Program-made: the position numbers and the translations under genes
In this document: positions 46,475 to 58,043 of the stretch, piece after piece
Layout of the letters: each line of letters opens with the position of its first letter
Position numbering within the stretch: the stretch's first letter is position 1
Assembly: GCA_026225945.1 (NCBI GenBank)
Contig: JAMJFZ010000881.1
Location: forward strand, 406,001-470,000
Reading direction: 5' to 3'
DNA length: 64,000 nt
Source: Cricetomys ansorgei
Lineage: Eukaryota > Chordata > Mammalia > Rodentia > Nesomyidae
The notes under the pieces: model-generated
The model's database searches: none
What the model saw: only the letters and a program-made list of their open reading frames with translations
What the model was told of the DNA's origin: nothing

Positions 46475-46568
46475 TGCTCACGTGGGCACACATGGTTCTG
46501 GGAGTAGAACCAGGACCTCACATATGTTCAGCAAGCCCTCTACCACTGAGTGGATCCCTAGCCTTATT
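46475..46568 (-). repeat. Short SINE fragment, antisense
   Basis: GAGTAGAACCAGGACCTCAC and GCCCTCTACCACTGAGTGGA match a reversed B4/ID-type head 85 bases after exon 5. Confidence 0.7.
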
Positions 46569-48210
46569 ATTATTAATTGATTTTTTTTTAATTTAAATGT
46601 CCTACTTTCTGCTTAAATTTCTGGGGATAAAACAACAGGAAGAAAGAACAAGCAATGATTTCTTGGCAGCGTTTCTGAATTCTGGTATGAAAAAAAGGCA
46701 AATCCATCAATGTGTGTTGGCAAATGTTTTTTTCCTTGGCAAGTATTTAAAAATGGAAAGCAGCGGCTGCCAAAACCAAAGACAAAAACATAATAGAATT
46801 CATTAATTTTATTTAAAAGTGTACATCTACCTAAACTTTATTTCAAAATACTTTCTCCTAAGATGCCTTTTTATGTTTAACTTCTTTAAAATAAGTCACG
46901 GTCAGTTTTGCGTAGGGATGGACCTGGGATCGCCCTGTACCACTCTCCGTGCCAGCTGAGGAAGGCCTCTCTGTTGGGTCAAGAAATCATGGGCCTTTTG
47001 TTAAGACGGGATTCAGCAGACAAAATGTACTTAAATGGAGTGAATTATGCTTTCCTAGCATCTACTGTATCCATCCTAAAAGAACACAAAAATTGAAATA
47101 TTGTATCTATTAATCTTTAAAAAGGATTCATAATGTAGAGCCTTGTCGTAGCTCAGAGTCCTGACGCCATCCTCCCGGGATTGGCGGTGCAGTTAGTGCT
47201 GACTGAGGGAAGAGGCAGACAGAGCTGGCTCCCTCCCACGCGGGAGCCACACGCAGCTCTCCTGGAGACCGATGCAGCCTCCACCCTCACTCACACTTGG
47301 AATGTGCGAGTCACAGTGATGCTCCAGGACCCCAGCAGTTCCTTTCAGAACCTTCTAGACTCTTGAGCGTATTGTTCTCGACTACACGTCTGAGACGGGA
47401 GAAAATCCAATACAGTGTCTTCTTAGGCTCACAGCTTAGCCTCCCGGAGTTTCTCTGCCACGCCTGCTGTGCCGTGGTACCCGAAGTTGCTGCTGTGACT
47501 GATGTAACAGGAGTTCAGTGGGTGCAGAGGCTAAGTTGGAGGGTTTGTGTAAAATGTCAGGGCTGGTCCCATCCTCCACGCTCGTGTGGGTTGAAGCTAC
47601 TGCAGTATGTTTAAGGGTTTCCACATCAGTTCTCCGTCGCCAATGGGCATCCAGGAATTTAATCCTACTTAGACATAAGCAGCCATAGTTAGTGGGGCCC
47701 CACAGGCTGCCCTCATCTAAGATGATCCCAGCAACTCCTATACTTCTGAGTGAACGACTGAAAAGATGGGGTTCTCACATTGCCCTCCATACATCTCATA
47801 ATTTACTGAAATGACTGGCAAAACCCAGGGAAATATGTGGCTTACCTACACTGGTGTATTATAAAGGACACAATCAGTCAGAGGCCTGGGGTGAGGATTG
47901 TTGGGAGAAGACAGAGCTCCCGGTGCACCAATTCTGCAGCTCCCTGAGACTCCAAGAAAGCTTTGATTGCCTTAACTCCAACCTCCCTCTCCTCCCGGTA
48001 TCTCGGGGCAGGGCTGAGAGTACCACCACTCTCTAGCACTGGGTCTACCCAGGGCGCTTCCCACAGTCACCTCCTCAGTATCGGCATACCGCCTTCTGAG
48101 AGTTGCTAGGGAGAACGAAAGACATGCCTGTCACCCAAGAAATTCCAAAGGCATTGGGAGTTCTGTGCCAGGAGCAAAGACTGTGTTTTTATTAAGCCAA
48201 TGCGCTTGCG

Positions 48211-48211
<1 letters not shown>

Positions 48212-48247
<36 letters not shown>

Positions 48248-48284
48248 TCTCTCTCTCCCTCCCTCTCTTTCTCTCTCTCGGCAT
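48212..48284 (+). repeat. (CT)n tract preceded by GCGCGC
   Basis: GCTTGCGCGCGC runs into about 65 bases of CT/CCCT. Confidence 0.95.
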
Positions 48285-49234
48285 CTTTTAAAATTGGTTC
48301 CTTTAATTCAGCTCATTTTAGTGGAAGCACACTCACACTGAAACACACAATGACAGTCTTCCCAGTCTTTCGCACCACAGATCCAAAGTGTAAGAAGGGC
48401 TGGATTTCTGATGCCAGTCATACATGGTGCCAGCACAGCCATTTTGATAAAACACCCAACACCTGCCCAGTCCATAGAGCAAATAAGTGTCACTTCTTGT
48501 CTTCCCCTTGAGGAAATGCCAACATTGCAAACAGGTCAGGCAGCTTTCCTCCTTGAAGGGACCCCGGTTCCTTCCCACCTGTCATCCTCCCATCTAGGAT
48601 GCTGCCATCATCGACTGTGTAGTTTAAATGGGGATTGTCAGCTGATCTGTCAGGAAGGGAACATGAAGGTCTGACATCCCAGGTCAGAAATGACACCCAG
48701 CACTTACGCTCGCTGGTGCTGACGCCCAGCACTGGTGTTGAGAATTTGGCCTGGCTCTTTGTGGAAAAGACTAGGAAATGTGGACCACTAGGCCCTGCAA
48801 CAACTTCACAGATGTGGAAAAGTTTGCAGCTTGTACCAATCTGCCTTTCTGGCCAAGCAGAAGTCGCTGTTTTCCTTCCACCCACATACAGCATGCAATC
48901 ACTCAGCTTGGCCACCACTCTGGAGTGTGGTCACGTCATCTCAAAGCCTGCAGCGTGGTCTTGTCATCCCAAAACACAGCACCTCAGATGCGTGCAGAGC
49001 TCTCTTCTCTAGGTCCCACTTTGACTCCTCATAGTCCGCTGACAACAAACTTAAAGTCAAGTCTTCTTTCCTCCCCACCACTAAAAAACTGGAGGCACAG
49101 ACTAGGCTAGGTAAGACAAAGCCTCTTTTAAAGAAGGAGAAGTTCGGGGTTCATGCTGAAATCATGGAACCAACCGCGTCTGGTAGAAACCCTGTGTGGT
49201 AGGTTGCAGGGCCCTTGCCCAGCGTGGGGGTGGG

Positions 49235-50024
49235 TGCAGGGGTCCTGGAGTCCAGCTCTGGCACCCGCGAATGGGGTCCTTAGCTTCCACGAAGGATGGG
49301 TAAACAACTCCAAAGAAGCAGGAGACAGTCTGGGTTGCTGCAAAAACCGCACGAAGCTTTTTTATTAACCGGTGCGTGTCTGGATCTTCCCCGGGCCAAG
49401 CTTGGCTAGCGTGCGGCGGGTTTGGAGCAGACACCGGGGGCGGGTGAGAGACGCAGGAGGGTGAGCTTGGCAAGAGAGAGAGAGACCTCCGTCCAGGGCT
49501 TTTATCGGGGTCCCCTCGCCAGGATTCGGGGGACAGGGCTTGTGCTGTTTTGATTGGTTTAGAGTTCCCAAGTTCTGTGTCTCTCCACCTCGTTGGTCAG
49601 GTGTTCGTGTGTCCTTGGACTAGCCCCTTGAGACCTGGTGTGGCCTGGTTTTTTCAGGGAAGAAAGAATCCCTGCTGATAGGTGGTGGGGAGGGGCTGTT
49701 TCTACGTGACCGCTAACACTTAGGGGAATATTCTGGATTTTATATTTCTTAAATCTTTGCAATAAACCTGGGTTGCTTTATTGCAATTTACTTCTGGATA
49801 GCATGACTGTGTTTCATTCCAGCCCACAGTAGCCAGCTCAGGGATTAATTTTGCTATTACTATTGGCTTATATGGATCTTATTATTGATGATAGAACGTA
49901 TGTCACCGTACAGTGAAGACAAGAAAGGGGCAAGGCAGTTAGGGAGTTCCAGTTCCCGACAGTGAACGCTTAGGAACCTTGTCAAGCTGAAGCTTCCACA
50001 GTCTGGGTACCCTGGACTCCAACA
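49235..50024 (-). mobile_element. Class II (ERVK-like) solo LTR with 6-bp target duplication
   Basis: On the minus strand it starts TGTTGGAGTCCAGGGTACCC and ends ...CCCCTGCA. GGTGGG sits directly on both sides (49229-49234 and 50025-50030), a perfect 6-bp target duplication as expected for class II elements. TTTTTTATTAACC at 49356 is the reversed poly(A) signal region. It is 790 bases with no internal genes, so it is a solo LTR. It shares both ends with the element at 58044-59333. Confidence 0.85.
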
Positions 50025-50337
50025 GGTGGGGGATCCCCAGGTCTCGAGCTGGCATCTGCTGAGACTTGGTATCTGCCGTTGTCTTGTAAACACTCTGCTC
50101 TGAGACTTGAGCCCTCGAAGTTCTTCCCTGTTTGTTACGGACGTAGAAGAGGGCGGGGCAGGCTTGTATTTACCTTGGGAAGTCAGTTTCCTCATTGAAA
50201 TGGCTTTATTGGTGTGTAGACATGAGTCTGCTCAGGCCTTCTCCATTCAGTTATTCCGTTTGATACGTTTCCAACCTTGTGGTTTCTATGGAAGAAATCT
50301 AAACTATATCCTGATCATGGATGGACATTCCCCTCTT

Positions 50338-50712
50338 GCTGTCGTTTGAACATGGGTAATGTTCTCCACAGATCTGTCAAAATCTGGTCTCCAGAATGGA
50401 AGTATTGGGAGGTTTTGCAAAACTTTGATAGGTGGGGCTTTATGAAAGACCCTCAAGCCCTTGAAAGCAAGGCTCCATAAGAGGTGGTGCGACCCCTGCC
50501 TGTGCCTTCTCTTCCCAGTGGTCATGTGAGAAAAACAGCACACTGAACACGCATTCTGACATGTGCGCCCACAAGGATGTGCCAGTCTTGCCCGACACCC
50601 GAACCAGTGTGATCTTAGACTTCAACTTCTAGAGCTATGAATCAAATTACACCTTTCTGCTTGGTACCTAGCTGTCTGCCGGGTCACCCCTTAGAGCGAT
50701 GCAAAGCGGTCA
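50338..50712 (+). mobile_element. MLT1/MaLR-type LTR
   Basis: GTCTCCAGAATGGAAGTATT, GGTGGGGCTTTATGAAAGAC, TCTTCCCAGTGGTCATGTGA and TATGAATCAAATTACACCTT lie in the order of an MLT1-like LTR (grouped GGGAGGT, GGTGGGGC, TCATGTGAGGA and poly(A) regions). Confidence 0.6.
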
Positions 50713-50844
50713 GATATTTAACTCTTTGTAAACTTAGTATCAGTCTCTGTTTTAGTTTCAAATATAGATTTTGTTTTTGTACAGATAGGTGGGCAGATTG
50801 ATTTTCAGAAAGGTCACATCTTTCTATCCATGTATCCCAGTTTC

Positions 50845-51245
50845 GTTTCTGTTCTTGTGGTAAAATAACCCAACAAAAGCAACTTAGGGGAGAAAAGGTC
50901 TATTCAGCTTACACTCCTGAGGGACAGCCAGCATTTTGAGGAAGTCAAGACAGGAACGCAGCTAGTTCTACCACACCTACGTATAAAGAGAGAAGAAGTA
51001 GAGCATGTGTTTGTTTGTTTCTCAGTTAATACAGTCCGAGGTCTACCCCACGGAATGTGCCACCCACAGCCAGGCTGCATCTTCTCCTTTCAGCTAACTC
51101 AGTTAAGAAAAGTCCCTGCAAGCACGCCCACAGACCAACATGGCTGTGCAGGCCTTCTCTGAGAACGTCTCCCCAGGGGACTCTAGACTGTGGCAGGCTG
51201 ACAAACCGACCGACACGCGTGACCCTTGCCACATGGCTGTGCTTA
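50845..51245 (-). mobile_element. MaLR-type LTR, antisense
   Basis: It reads TCGTTTCTGTTCTTGTGGTA, AAAAGCAACTTAGGGGAGAA, CAGCTTACACTCCTGAGGGA and GAAGTCAAGACAGGAACGCA, as in the other antisense copies. Confidence 0.7.
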
Positions 51246-52060
51246 GTGGCCTAGCTTTGGGTTGTGTTTTCCAGTTCTCCACACAAGAGTCTTGTTGTTT
51301 CGTTAGCTCTGTTCCTTTGCTTCTTACAGCGTTGTGGACAAATTGCCTGTTTTGTAATCCATTCTCCTCTGCGTGTGGCTGGCCCTGATGGAATTACTAT
51401 GTGTTTGCGATTCGGCCCCGGCATGGACTCGCCTTCTGCGGTCTGTGAGGCGGAGTTGATTCACTCGTGCTGCGGGTTGGCTTCCTCCTCCCTCTCTCCA
51501 GCCCCCACGCCTGTCTCAGCGACCCATTGCACCCCTTGACTGCAGAGGGTTCGTTAACATGGGAAGATTTGGAGGGAAAATAGAGGCTAGGGCTTTGGAT
51601 ACCGCACAAAGGAAGGAATAATTCATACACTGCTTCCTAGACTACGTAGGAAGTCACTTTGAGTCATTTCTCAGACCTTCCTGTGAACCAGTGGTGTTGG
51701 TTCTGGAGTCGGTGGGGACGGGGAGTGTTGACTTTGCTAACCTTATACTCCTGATGAATTTATGAGCTCCCCGAGGCCATGGTGTTCTCTCTGAAGAATG
51801 AGGGTGACAGCACCTCACAGGACTGCTATGGGGGTGGACTGAGTCGACCCTCCAGTCCTCAGCAGAGCCGTGGCTCACAAGCAGGCACTTTGCCAGGATG
51901 CAATGGTCACTCACGGGCTTGGCAAAGGAAAACACCCTTTTGACTTATAGCAGGGACAGCCAGCTCTTCCCTCTTTGTCAGAGGCTGTGATGGTAAAGAC
52001 TCTATTCCTTCTACAGGCTACTTTTCACACTGATTAAATCCTCAGAGGCCACATGAAGAT

Positions 52061-52193
52061 GTGAAACTACCCACAGCGGCTCTGTGTTTAGCTTGCTTTC
52101 TGAGCTTGGCCTTAAGCCTTTGTTCGAAGGTTTTTGTGCTTCTGCAAATGGCTGGAAACCACTCCAGAGCTCTGGCAGCTGGAGTCCAGGGAA
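52061..52193. repeat. Left arm of a 133-bp inverted repeat
   Basis: The reverse complement of this segment matches 53930-54062 with four differences in 133 bases and no gaps. The similarity stops abruptly at both ends. It is not a B1, B2 or any repeat I recognise. Confidence 0.93.
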
Positions 52194-53929
52194 GTTAAAC
52201 ACTCCGGGCAGAAAGCATCTGGAATTCCACTAATTAGCACATCCTGCCTCCCTCCTCCTCCTCTCCCTTCCTATTCCTGAAGGGGTAAAGAGTGATAATG
52301 GATTAATTGAACCTAACCCAGAGGTGAGAACAAACCAGAGTTTTGAAATGAGCCATGGAAGAGCTTCTCCTAAGAACGCAGGTGCTAAGATCCGGGCACA
52401 GGTGATGCCCTGATGTAGTCGGCCTTCTGACGAGGCTGAGCGCCACCAGGCCGCTCTCCCTCAGAGCTGCAGAGCTGTAGGACCACTGTCCCTCACTACG
52501 ACCCTGTCTCCCCAGCTCTGCAGCAATCTGATCCCTCCACGCAGCCATGGGCACAGACAAACACCAATGTAAGGGGCTCCCAAGCATCTTTACAAACAAT
52601 AAATAAATACCCTCATTATATATGCTTTCTGTGTTGGGATATTTGGTGATTTGTAAAGGATACGGGTGTAGAAGAGGACAAGTTTATTTAGTACATTGCA
52701 GGGAGCAAAAAACATGGCAGTAAGGTAAGAACCGCCTGTAGACAGCAGGGAGCTCTGAGGTCTCCATTTTGGAGGAGCGGTCATTGCATTAGGCTAAGCC
52801 GCTTCCTAGGCGGCATCCACCACGCTACTCCCAGCCATGCAAAAAAACTCCAAGCCTGTCAGTATTTGGTCCTGGGCAGTGAGGGTGAGCCGCTCTGTTT
52901 TATATCACGCAATTCTCATCGTGTAAATGAGAACAGTTCTGGTATTTGGTTGTGGCTGATTTTGCTCAATCATGCTGTTCTGCTATTCTAACGTTTGGGC
53001 AGAACAGCTACGGTTCTGTCTGGGGATGTCTCTGGATCAGGTTTCCATGGAGGACCTGTTCACTTTCTGATCTCTGTCCGTCTTAAAATTCCCTCCAAAT
53101 GCTCTCCCCACCCCCAGTAGAGCCACAAATTGTCTGGGGATATTGATCTGGGAACTTCTCTGTATTAATTTATTTGAAGTGAACAGGATTGGCTCTCTGG
53201 TTCAACCTCCCTAAGAATGGTTGTGGGCCATCAAAGAGAACCGTATATAGGGTCAGTTTTAGTAGAAGGCTGGGGCTTGGACGGGGCCAATGGAAAGTGT
53301 GGCTTATGGTGCTAAGGGTTCGAAGGCTCTGTCTAAATATCATCTAGAGTCAGGACTCCTGAGCTGAGAAGAGAGAGACTTGACAAGAGGATTGAACTAT
53401 AGGGGTTGTCTTCCTGAGAAATGTGTTACTGGGAGGAACAGCTGCTGAGGTAAAGGTCCCACCCAGCTGTTTGGGAGGCGGTGATATATTTAGGACCCAC
53501 ATGGAAAGGCTGAACTGTGGAAAGCTTATTTCCAGTGGTGCCCAGAGGATGTAAGCCACGACTGCGCTTCAGAGGGTGGGAAGTAAAAAGCAAAATGACT
53601 GATCCCAAGTGAGCAGGTTTTGAGTGGGAACTCCAGCCTGCCTCTCCATGGAATGCACGTAGAACCGTGTAAAGCTGGATCTGCTGAACTTTGGAAGGAA
53701 TAAATTTGATTAACCGTTGACAGAGGAAAGGACTAAAAGTGTAGAGAAGATAAGGAATTCTGCTGGGTGGATAAGAGGGGCTTGCCATGACTACATGCAT
53801 CTTTAATGATGATAAAAGTGGTCAGTGAGAAGAATGCAGAGCAGCAGGCACGGCAAGAAGGGGTTAACCCCTGGGGGAAAATGGTGGGATAGCAAGAGCA
53901 GTGGAGCCATGGGAGACAGAGTTTCGGGT
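52194..53929. other. Spacer between the inverted-repeat arms
   Basis: No repeat body that I can name and no coding match. Frames such as 53426-53800 minus have no recognisable similarity. Confidence 0.4.
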
Positions 53930-54062
53930 TTCCCTGGACTGCAGCTGCCAGAGCTCTGGAGTGGTTTCCAGCCATTTGCAGAAGCACAAAAACCTTCGAG
54001 CAAAGGCTTAAGGCCAAGCTCAGAAAGCAAGCTAAACACAGAGCTGCTGCGGGTAGTTTCAC
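53930..54062. repeat. Right arm of the 133-bp inverted repeat
   Basis: This matches the reverse complement of 52061-52193 at about 97%, separated by 1736 bases. Both arms keep an open frame reading LPELWSGFQPFAEAQKPS, but three of the four differences change the residue, so there is no sign of coding constraint. Confidence 0.93.
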
Positions 54063-55474
54063 ACAGCAGAAGAGAATCATGAGAAGACATGATTTAGATA
54101 TGGGCGATTATGGTGTGCCTGTTTCCCAGAGGCTGCCAGGGAGTCCTCTGCGGTCTGCAGTGCGCTGGAGGCTAAGGTGGTAAAGTCTGGGTCAAGCCTG
54201 AGGACAGATGGGTGTGAGCCAGCTCTAATGAAGATTTTTTTTTTTTCAGTAACAATGGAGGGGACATTATTTAATTTAAAGTCAGGCAAATTTATTTTGA
54301 CGGAAGAAGAAAGCACCTTAGAGGGGCTCTGAGGTAGGTAAGACGGTATTTTTCTGGGATGACACAGGCAAGGGTAAGAGTGTCAGCAGGTCACGCCCCG
54401 TGAGGAAAGTCCCAAGAGCAGAAGCAGCAGCTATGGGTCGCAGGTTTGTAGATGAACTTACCTGCATTGAGCCTTAGGGTCCACTTTAAAGAAAAAGCAT
54501 AGATGCTTGGAGAGTTTATTGTTCCAGTGTGGCTCTCTTCGTCCTCATCTTGACTGTTTATTGGAAAAAAGGATTTTATATCAGACAGATAAGCCAAGTT
54601 GGTAACTTTCTGGTGCTTGACTACTATTGGAGTGTTTGTTTTAAAATACTACTTATTAATATTTTTCTCTAGTTATACTTCCTTGCTGAGTATTTAAGAC
54701 CATGTGGGTGGCCAAGATTCTTTCACTATGGTTGGTTAGAGCTCCTGAGGGTTAGTGTTACGAGGACCCGTTGGCCACTTCCGCTTTTCCTTCATCAGCT
54801 GTATATTCTGCTGGGATGGTTAACATCCCTCTGTGGCTCGCCCTGGGCAGAGACCCTTGGTGGCTGGGGAAGAGGTTCTCCACTGAAGTGCCTTTTAAAG
54901 AGACAGGTTCTCAGCCCCAAGGGCTGGACGTGTCCACAGGAACAGGGAGGCCTTCGGATTGCACTAGAAATTGTGGAAATTGTGACCTCTTAGCTTCACA
55001 ATCCTCCATGAATCCAAAGCTAGAGAGGGGAGGGAGGAGAGGGGAGAGAAGAGAGAAGAGAGGGAGAGCTTCCTGAAAGTCTGGGTCCCTCATCCCTAGC
55101 GAGTATGAACAGGAGCCACTGAGGCTTTTGGACACAACAGCGAGGCCCCGAGTAAAAATAAATGGGAGAGGGAGGTGAAATTCACCGCCTATACCAGCCA
55201 TGGCTGTGGGGGTGGAATTTAAAGGACTGGTGAAAGAATTTGCCCTTTATATCAGAGTAGGAAAGAGAACACATTTATCCAGTTAAATAAACCCGCTCAT
55301 TTAGCAAAGTGAGCCCTGGGCATGGGGGTAGCGGAAGAGCCACCTGCCCGCGGGCTTCAGCTCCGCCTTCGGGAGGGATTCTCAGTCGGTTAGGCTTGAG
55401 CTACTTTGCATGTGACTTCAGTTTTTCTTCATGCAGTGTCTGTTATGCAAATTAAGCAGATCTGTGGCATCATG

Positions 55475-55585
55475 TGACTGCTGGTCTCACTATGGAGCCC
55501 AGGCTGGCCTTGAACTCCTGACCCTCCTCAGTCAACCTCCTGAGTGCTTAGACTATAGGTTTGTGCCACCATGCTTGGCTATATT
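55475..55585 (-). repeat. B1-like SINE, antisense
   Basis: GGTCTCACTATGGAGCCCAG, GCTGGCCTTGAACTCCTGAC and CTGAGTGCTTAGACTATAGG are the reversed B1 landmarks. Confidence 0.85.
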
Positions 55586-55645
55586 TGTATTCTATTTTTT
55601 GTCCAAACAAAGTGTTCCTAAGATACTATTTATAATTTAGTGTAT

Positions 55646-55647
<2 letters not shown>

Positions 55648-55680
<33 letters not shown>
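55648..55680 (+). repeat. (TG)n microsatellite
   Basis: About 16 perfect TG dinucleotides. Confidence 0.97.
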
Positions 55681-55682
<2 letters not shown>

Positions 55683-55699
55683 CTTAACACTTCACTCCC

Positions 55700-55830
55700 C
55701 AAGCAGAAGTCTTCATTATACTCTACAGATAAGGAAACTGAGGCTCAGAAAGTTAAGCAGCACGCTCTCAGCCGCTGCCAGGCAAGGACACAGCTGGCAT
55801 CCCAATCTTAGTAAAGATATGGGCTCCAGA
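55700..55830 (-). repeat. MIR remnant, antisense
   Basis: ACAGATAAGGAAACTGAGGC and TCAGAAAGTTAAGCAGCACG followed by ACAGCTGGCATCCC are close to the MIR antisense core. Confidence 0.75.
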
Positions 55831-56725
55831 CCTTAGCCTTCCGTAGCCCGGGGATTATGAACAGGCAATCTTCAGGCTGGGTGTGGGCTGCAGACATTTA
55901 AAAAAAAAAATGTGTGCCAAGTTTTAAAATTGGAAGATTATAAAATAGAAAGCAGTCTTCTGGAGGTCTGGTGGCTACAGTACACGCTCCTGATCTCAGG
56001 AAGGATAGTTGTTAGATGAGGAGGCGCTCTTCAGTTCACGACTGTCCCCAGCCCAGCCCAGGCCTCCCCTCTGTCACCAGCCTGGCCTTTAATATGCCAT
56101 AGGGTCCATATCCCACAGCCCCGCTCAACTGCCCTGGTCTTCGCCCAGGGGCCGCTCTGCACTCCCATGACTCTGTGACTCCACGCTATCCTGAGTGTCA
56201 CATGCTGTCACTTCGGCCTCAGCGTAGCCAGTGCCCGCACAAGGATGGCCCCACAGATAGCCCTCTCCACCAGGCAGCTGCCCGCAATGCCTCCAGTCCT
56301 GGTGGATTCTCCTAAAGCCTCAGCCTGGAGTCTTAGCCTCTCCACTCTACAGCTGAGAAGCACTGAAGGGTGGCGGTCACTCTTTACTTGATTGGTAAGG
56401 GAAAAGAGAGAGAGAAGTAATGCATTAGTAGCAATGGTTACTGTTGGTTAACACACCAATATTGAACACACATCAAAAGTTACTGCGTACCAGACGTTGT
56501 TCTGCACCCGTCTACATTCTTACACAGATACATGTCAACTCTGCGAAGAACGTTAAGATGCTTCACATGTGAAGAACGGACAGTCTGTTTCTGAGAGGCA
56601 GAGATGCGATCTGAGCCCAGGAGGTGTAGGAGTGAGTCCCAAGATCTTAGTCTCACTACCACCCATGTTTTAAAACTATGCACATACGCATTCCCTGTTT
56701 ACAAATGTTGCATTTTAACTTTATG
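55831..56725. other. Intron stretch with weak MIR-like piece
   Basis: At about 56470-56630 the words CCAGACGTTGTTCTGCACCC and AGGCAGAGATGCGATCTGAG are in the order of an antisense MIR. The rest (a CCC-rich stretch at 56040-56340) is not assigned. Confidence 0.4.
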
Positions 56726-57092
56726 TCCTAGTTTGCTTTATATCATTATGATAAACCCCATTGCCAAAGGCAACTTGGAGAAAGAAGGGTTTGTCTCTGT
56801 GCCTAGCTGCAGTCCATCATGAAGGGAAGTCAGGGCAACTCAAAGCTGAAACCCAGAGGCAGCAACCGAAGCAGAGGCCGTGGAGCAAAACTGCTTCCTG
56901 GATTGCTCTCTCGGCTCACATTCAACAACCTTTTTATATACCTTCCGGGGTCGCCTGCACGGTGGGCTGGGCCGGCCCACATCAATCGTCAATCAAGAAC
57001 ATTTCCCCCACAGTCTTGCATTTTCTCAGTTTCAGTCTCCTCTTCCCAGAAATGTCTAAACTTGTGTCCAGTTGGCAAAAACAAGCTGTCAC
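56726..57092 (-). mobile_element. MaLR-type LTR, antisense
   Basis: CATTATGATAAACCCCATTG, CAACTTGGAGAAAGAAGGGT, AAGGGAAGTCAGGGCAACTC and TGTGTCCAGTTGGCAAAAAC lie in the usual antisense order. Confidence 0.75.
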
Positions 57093-57241
57093 ACTTGATA
57101 ACCTAAAAGCCGGCCGTGGATGTGGCTTGGCGGTAAAGGGTTTACCGCCGTAGGTGGTTTCACACAGGTGAAACATAGATTCAATTTTAGCATCACAAAA
57201 AAATTTAAAATAAAAAAAAGAATCAAAACCAACAAACGACA

Positions 57242-57615
57242 ACTGTGGTGCTTTGAATGAGAATGGCCCCCACAGGCTCATAAATTGGAAGCTTGGTTCC
57301 TAGTTGGTGGAACTATTTGGGAAGGATTAGGAGGTGTGGCCTTGTTGGAGGAGGTGTGTCACTGGGGGTGGGCTTTGAGGTTTCCAAAGCCCACACCACT
57401 CCCAGTTAGCTCTCTCTGCCTCCAACTTGCAGATCAAGATGAAGCTCTTGGCAACTGGTCCAGAGCTCTCTGTGCGTGCCTTCTGCCGTGATCCACGCCA
57501 TAATGGCCACAGGCTCTATCCCTCAGGAACCAAGAGTCACCAACTTAAATGCTTCTGTTTATAGTTGCCTTAGACTTGGTGCTCACAGCCGTAGAACAGC
57601 AACTGAGACAACAGC
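57242..57615 (+). mobile_element. MaLR-type LTR, near full length
   Basis: It has GAATGAGAATGGCCCCCACA, GGTTCCTAGTTGGTGGAACT, GGTGTGGCCTTGTTGGAGGA (one copy of the motif amplified at 43129), TTAAATGCTTCTGTTTATAG and the end GTAGAACAGCAACTGAGACA. It is the best-preserved copy in the window. Confidence 0.85.
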
Positions 57616-57819
57616 CAGCAGGACTTGGGTGACAGAATAAGAAGCTCGGATGGTAAACTTGAGGATATTATTTGATTCTAGTGGGGGATAAAGCAAATGG
57701 GATGAGAGCCAAACAGCTTCAAGGTCCCCAGTGGTCTGGGGAAGAATTAGTTTGGCAACTCGGGGTGGGGGTGGGGGAGAAGAGCTTCTTGCATTTCATT
57801 TCACTTCACCCCATGCCAT

Positions 57820-57960
57820 TGCCTGGTATGGTGGCTCACACCTGTAACCCCAGCACCAAGGAGGCTAAGAGTTACCCAGTAAGCTCAGGGTAAGAGATTA
57901 ACCTGGACTAGAGCAAGACCCTGTATCAAAAAAAAAAAAAAAGGAAAAAAAAAAAGCAAA
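57820..57960 (+). repeat. B1-like SINE
   Basis: TGGTATGGTGGCTCACACCT, AACCCCAGCACCAAGGAGGC, GAGCAAGACCCTGTATC and a long A-rich tail. Confidence 0.85.
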
Positions 57961-58043
57961 CAAAAACAAACAAAGGAAACAAGAAATATTCATTAACCTC
58001 CTTCCAGACTGTGGTACTTTGTTTTGTAAGTTCAGAGATGAAT

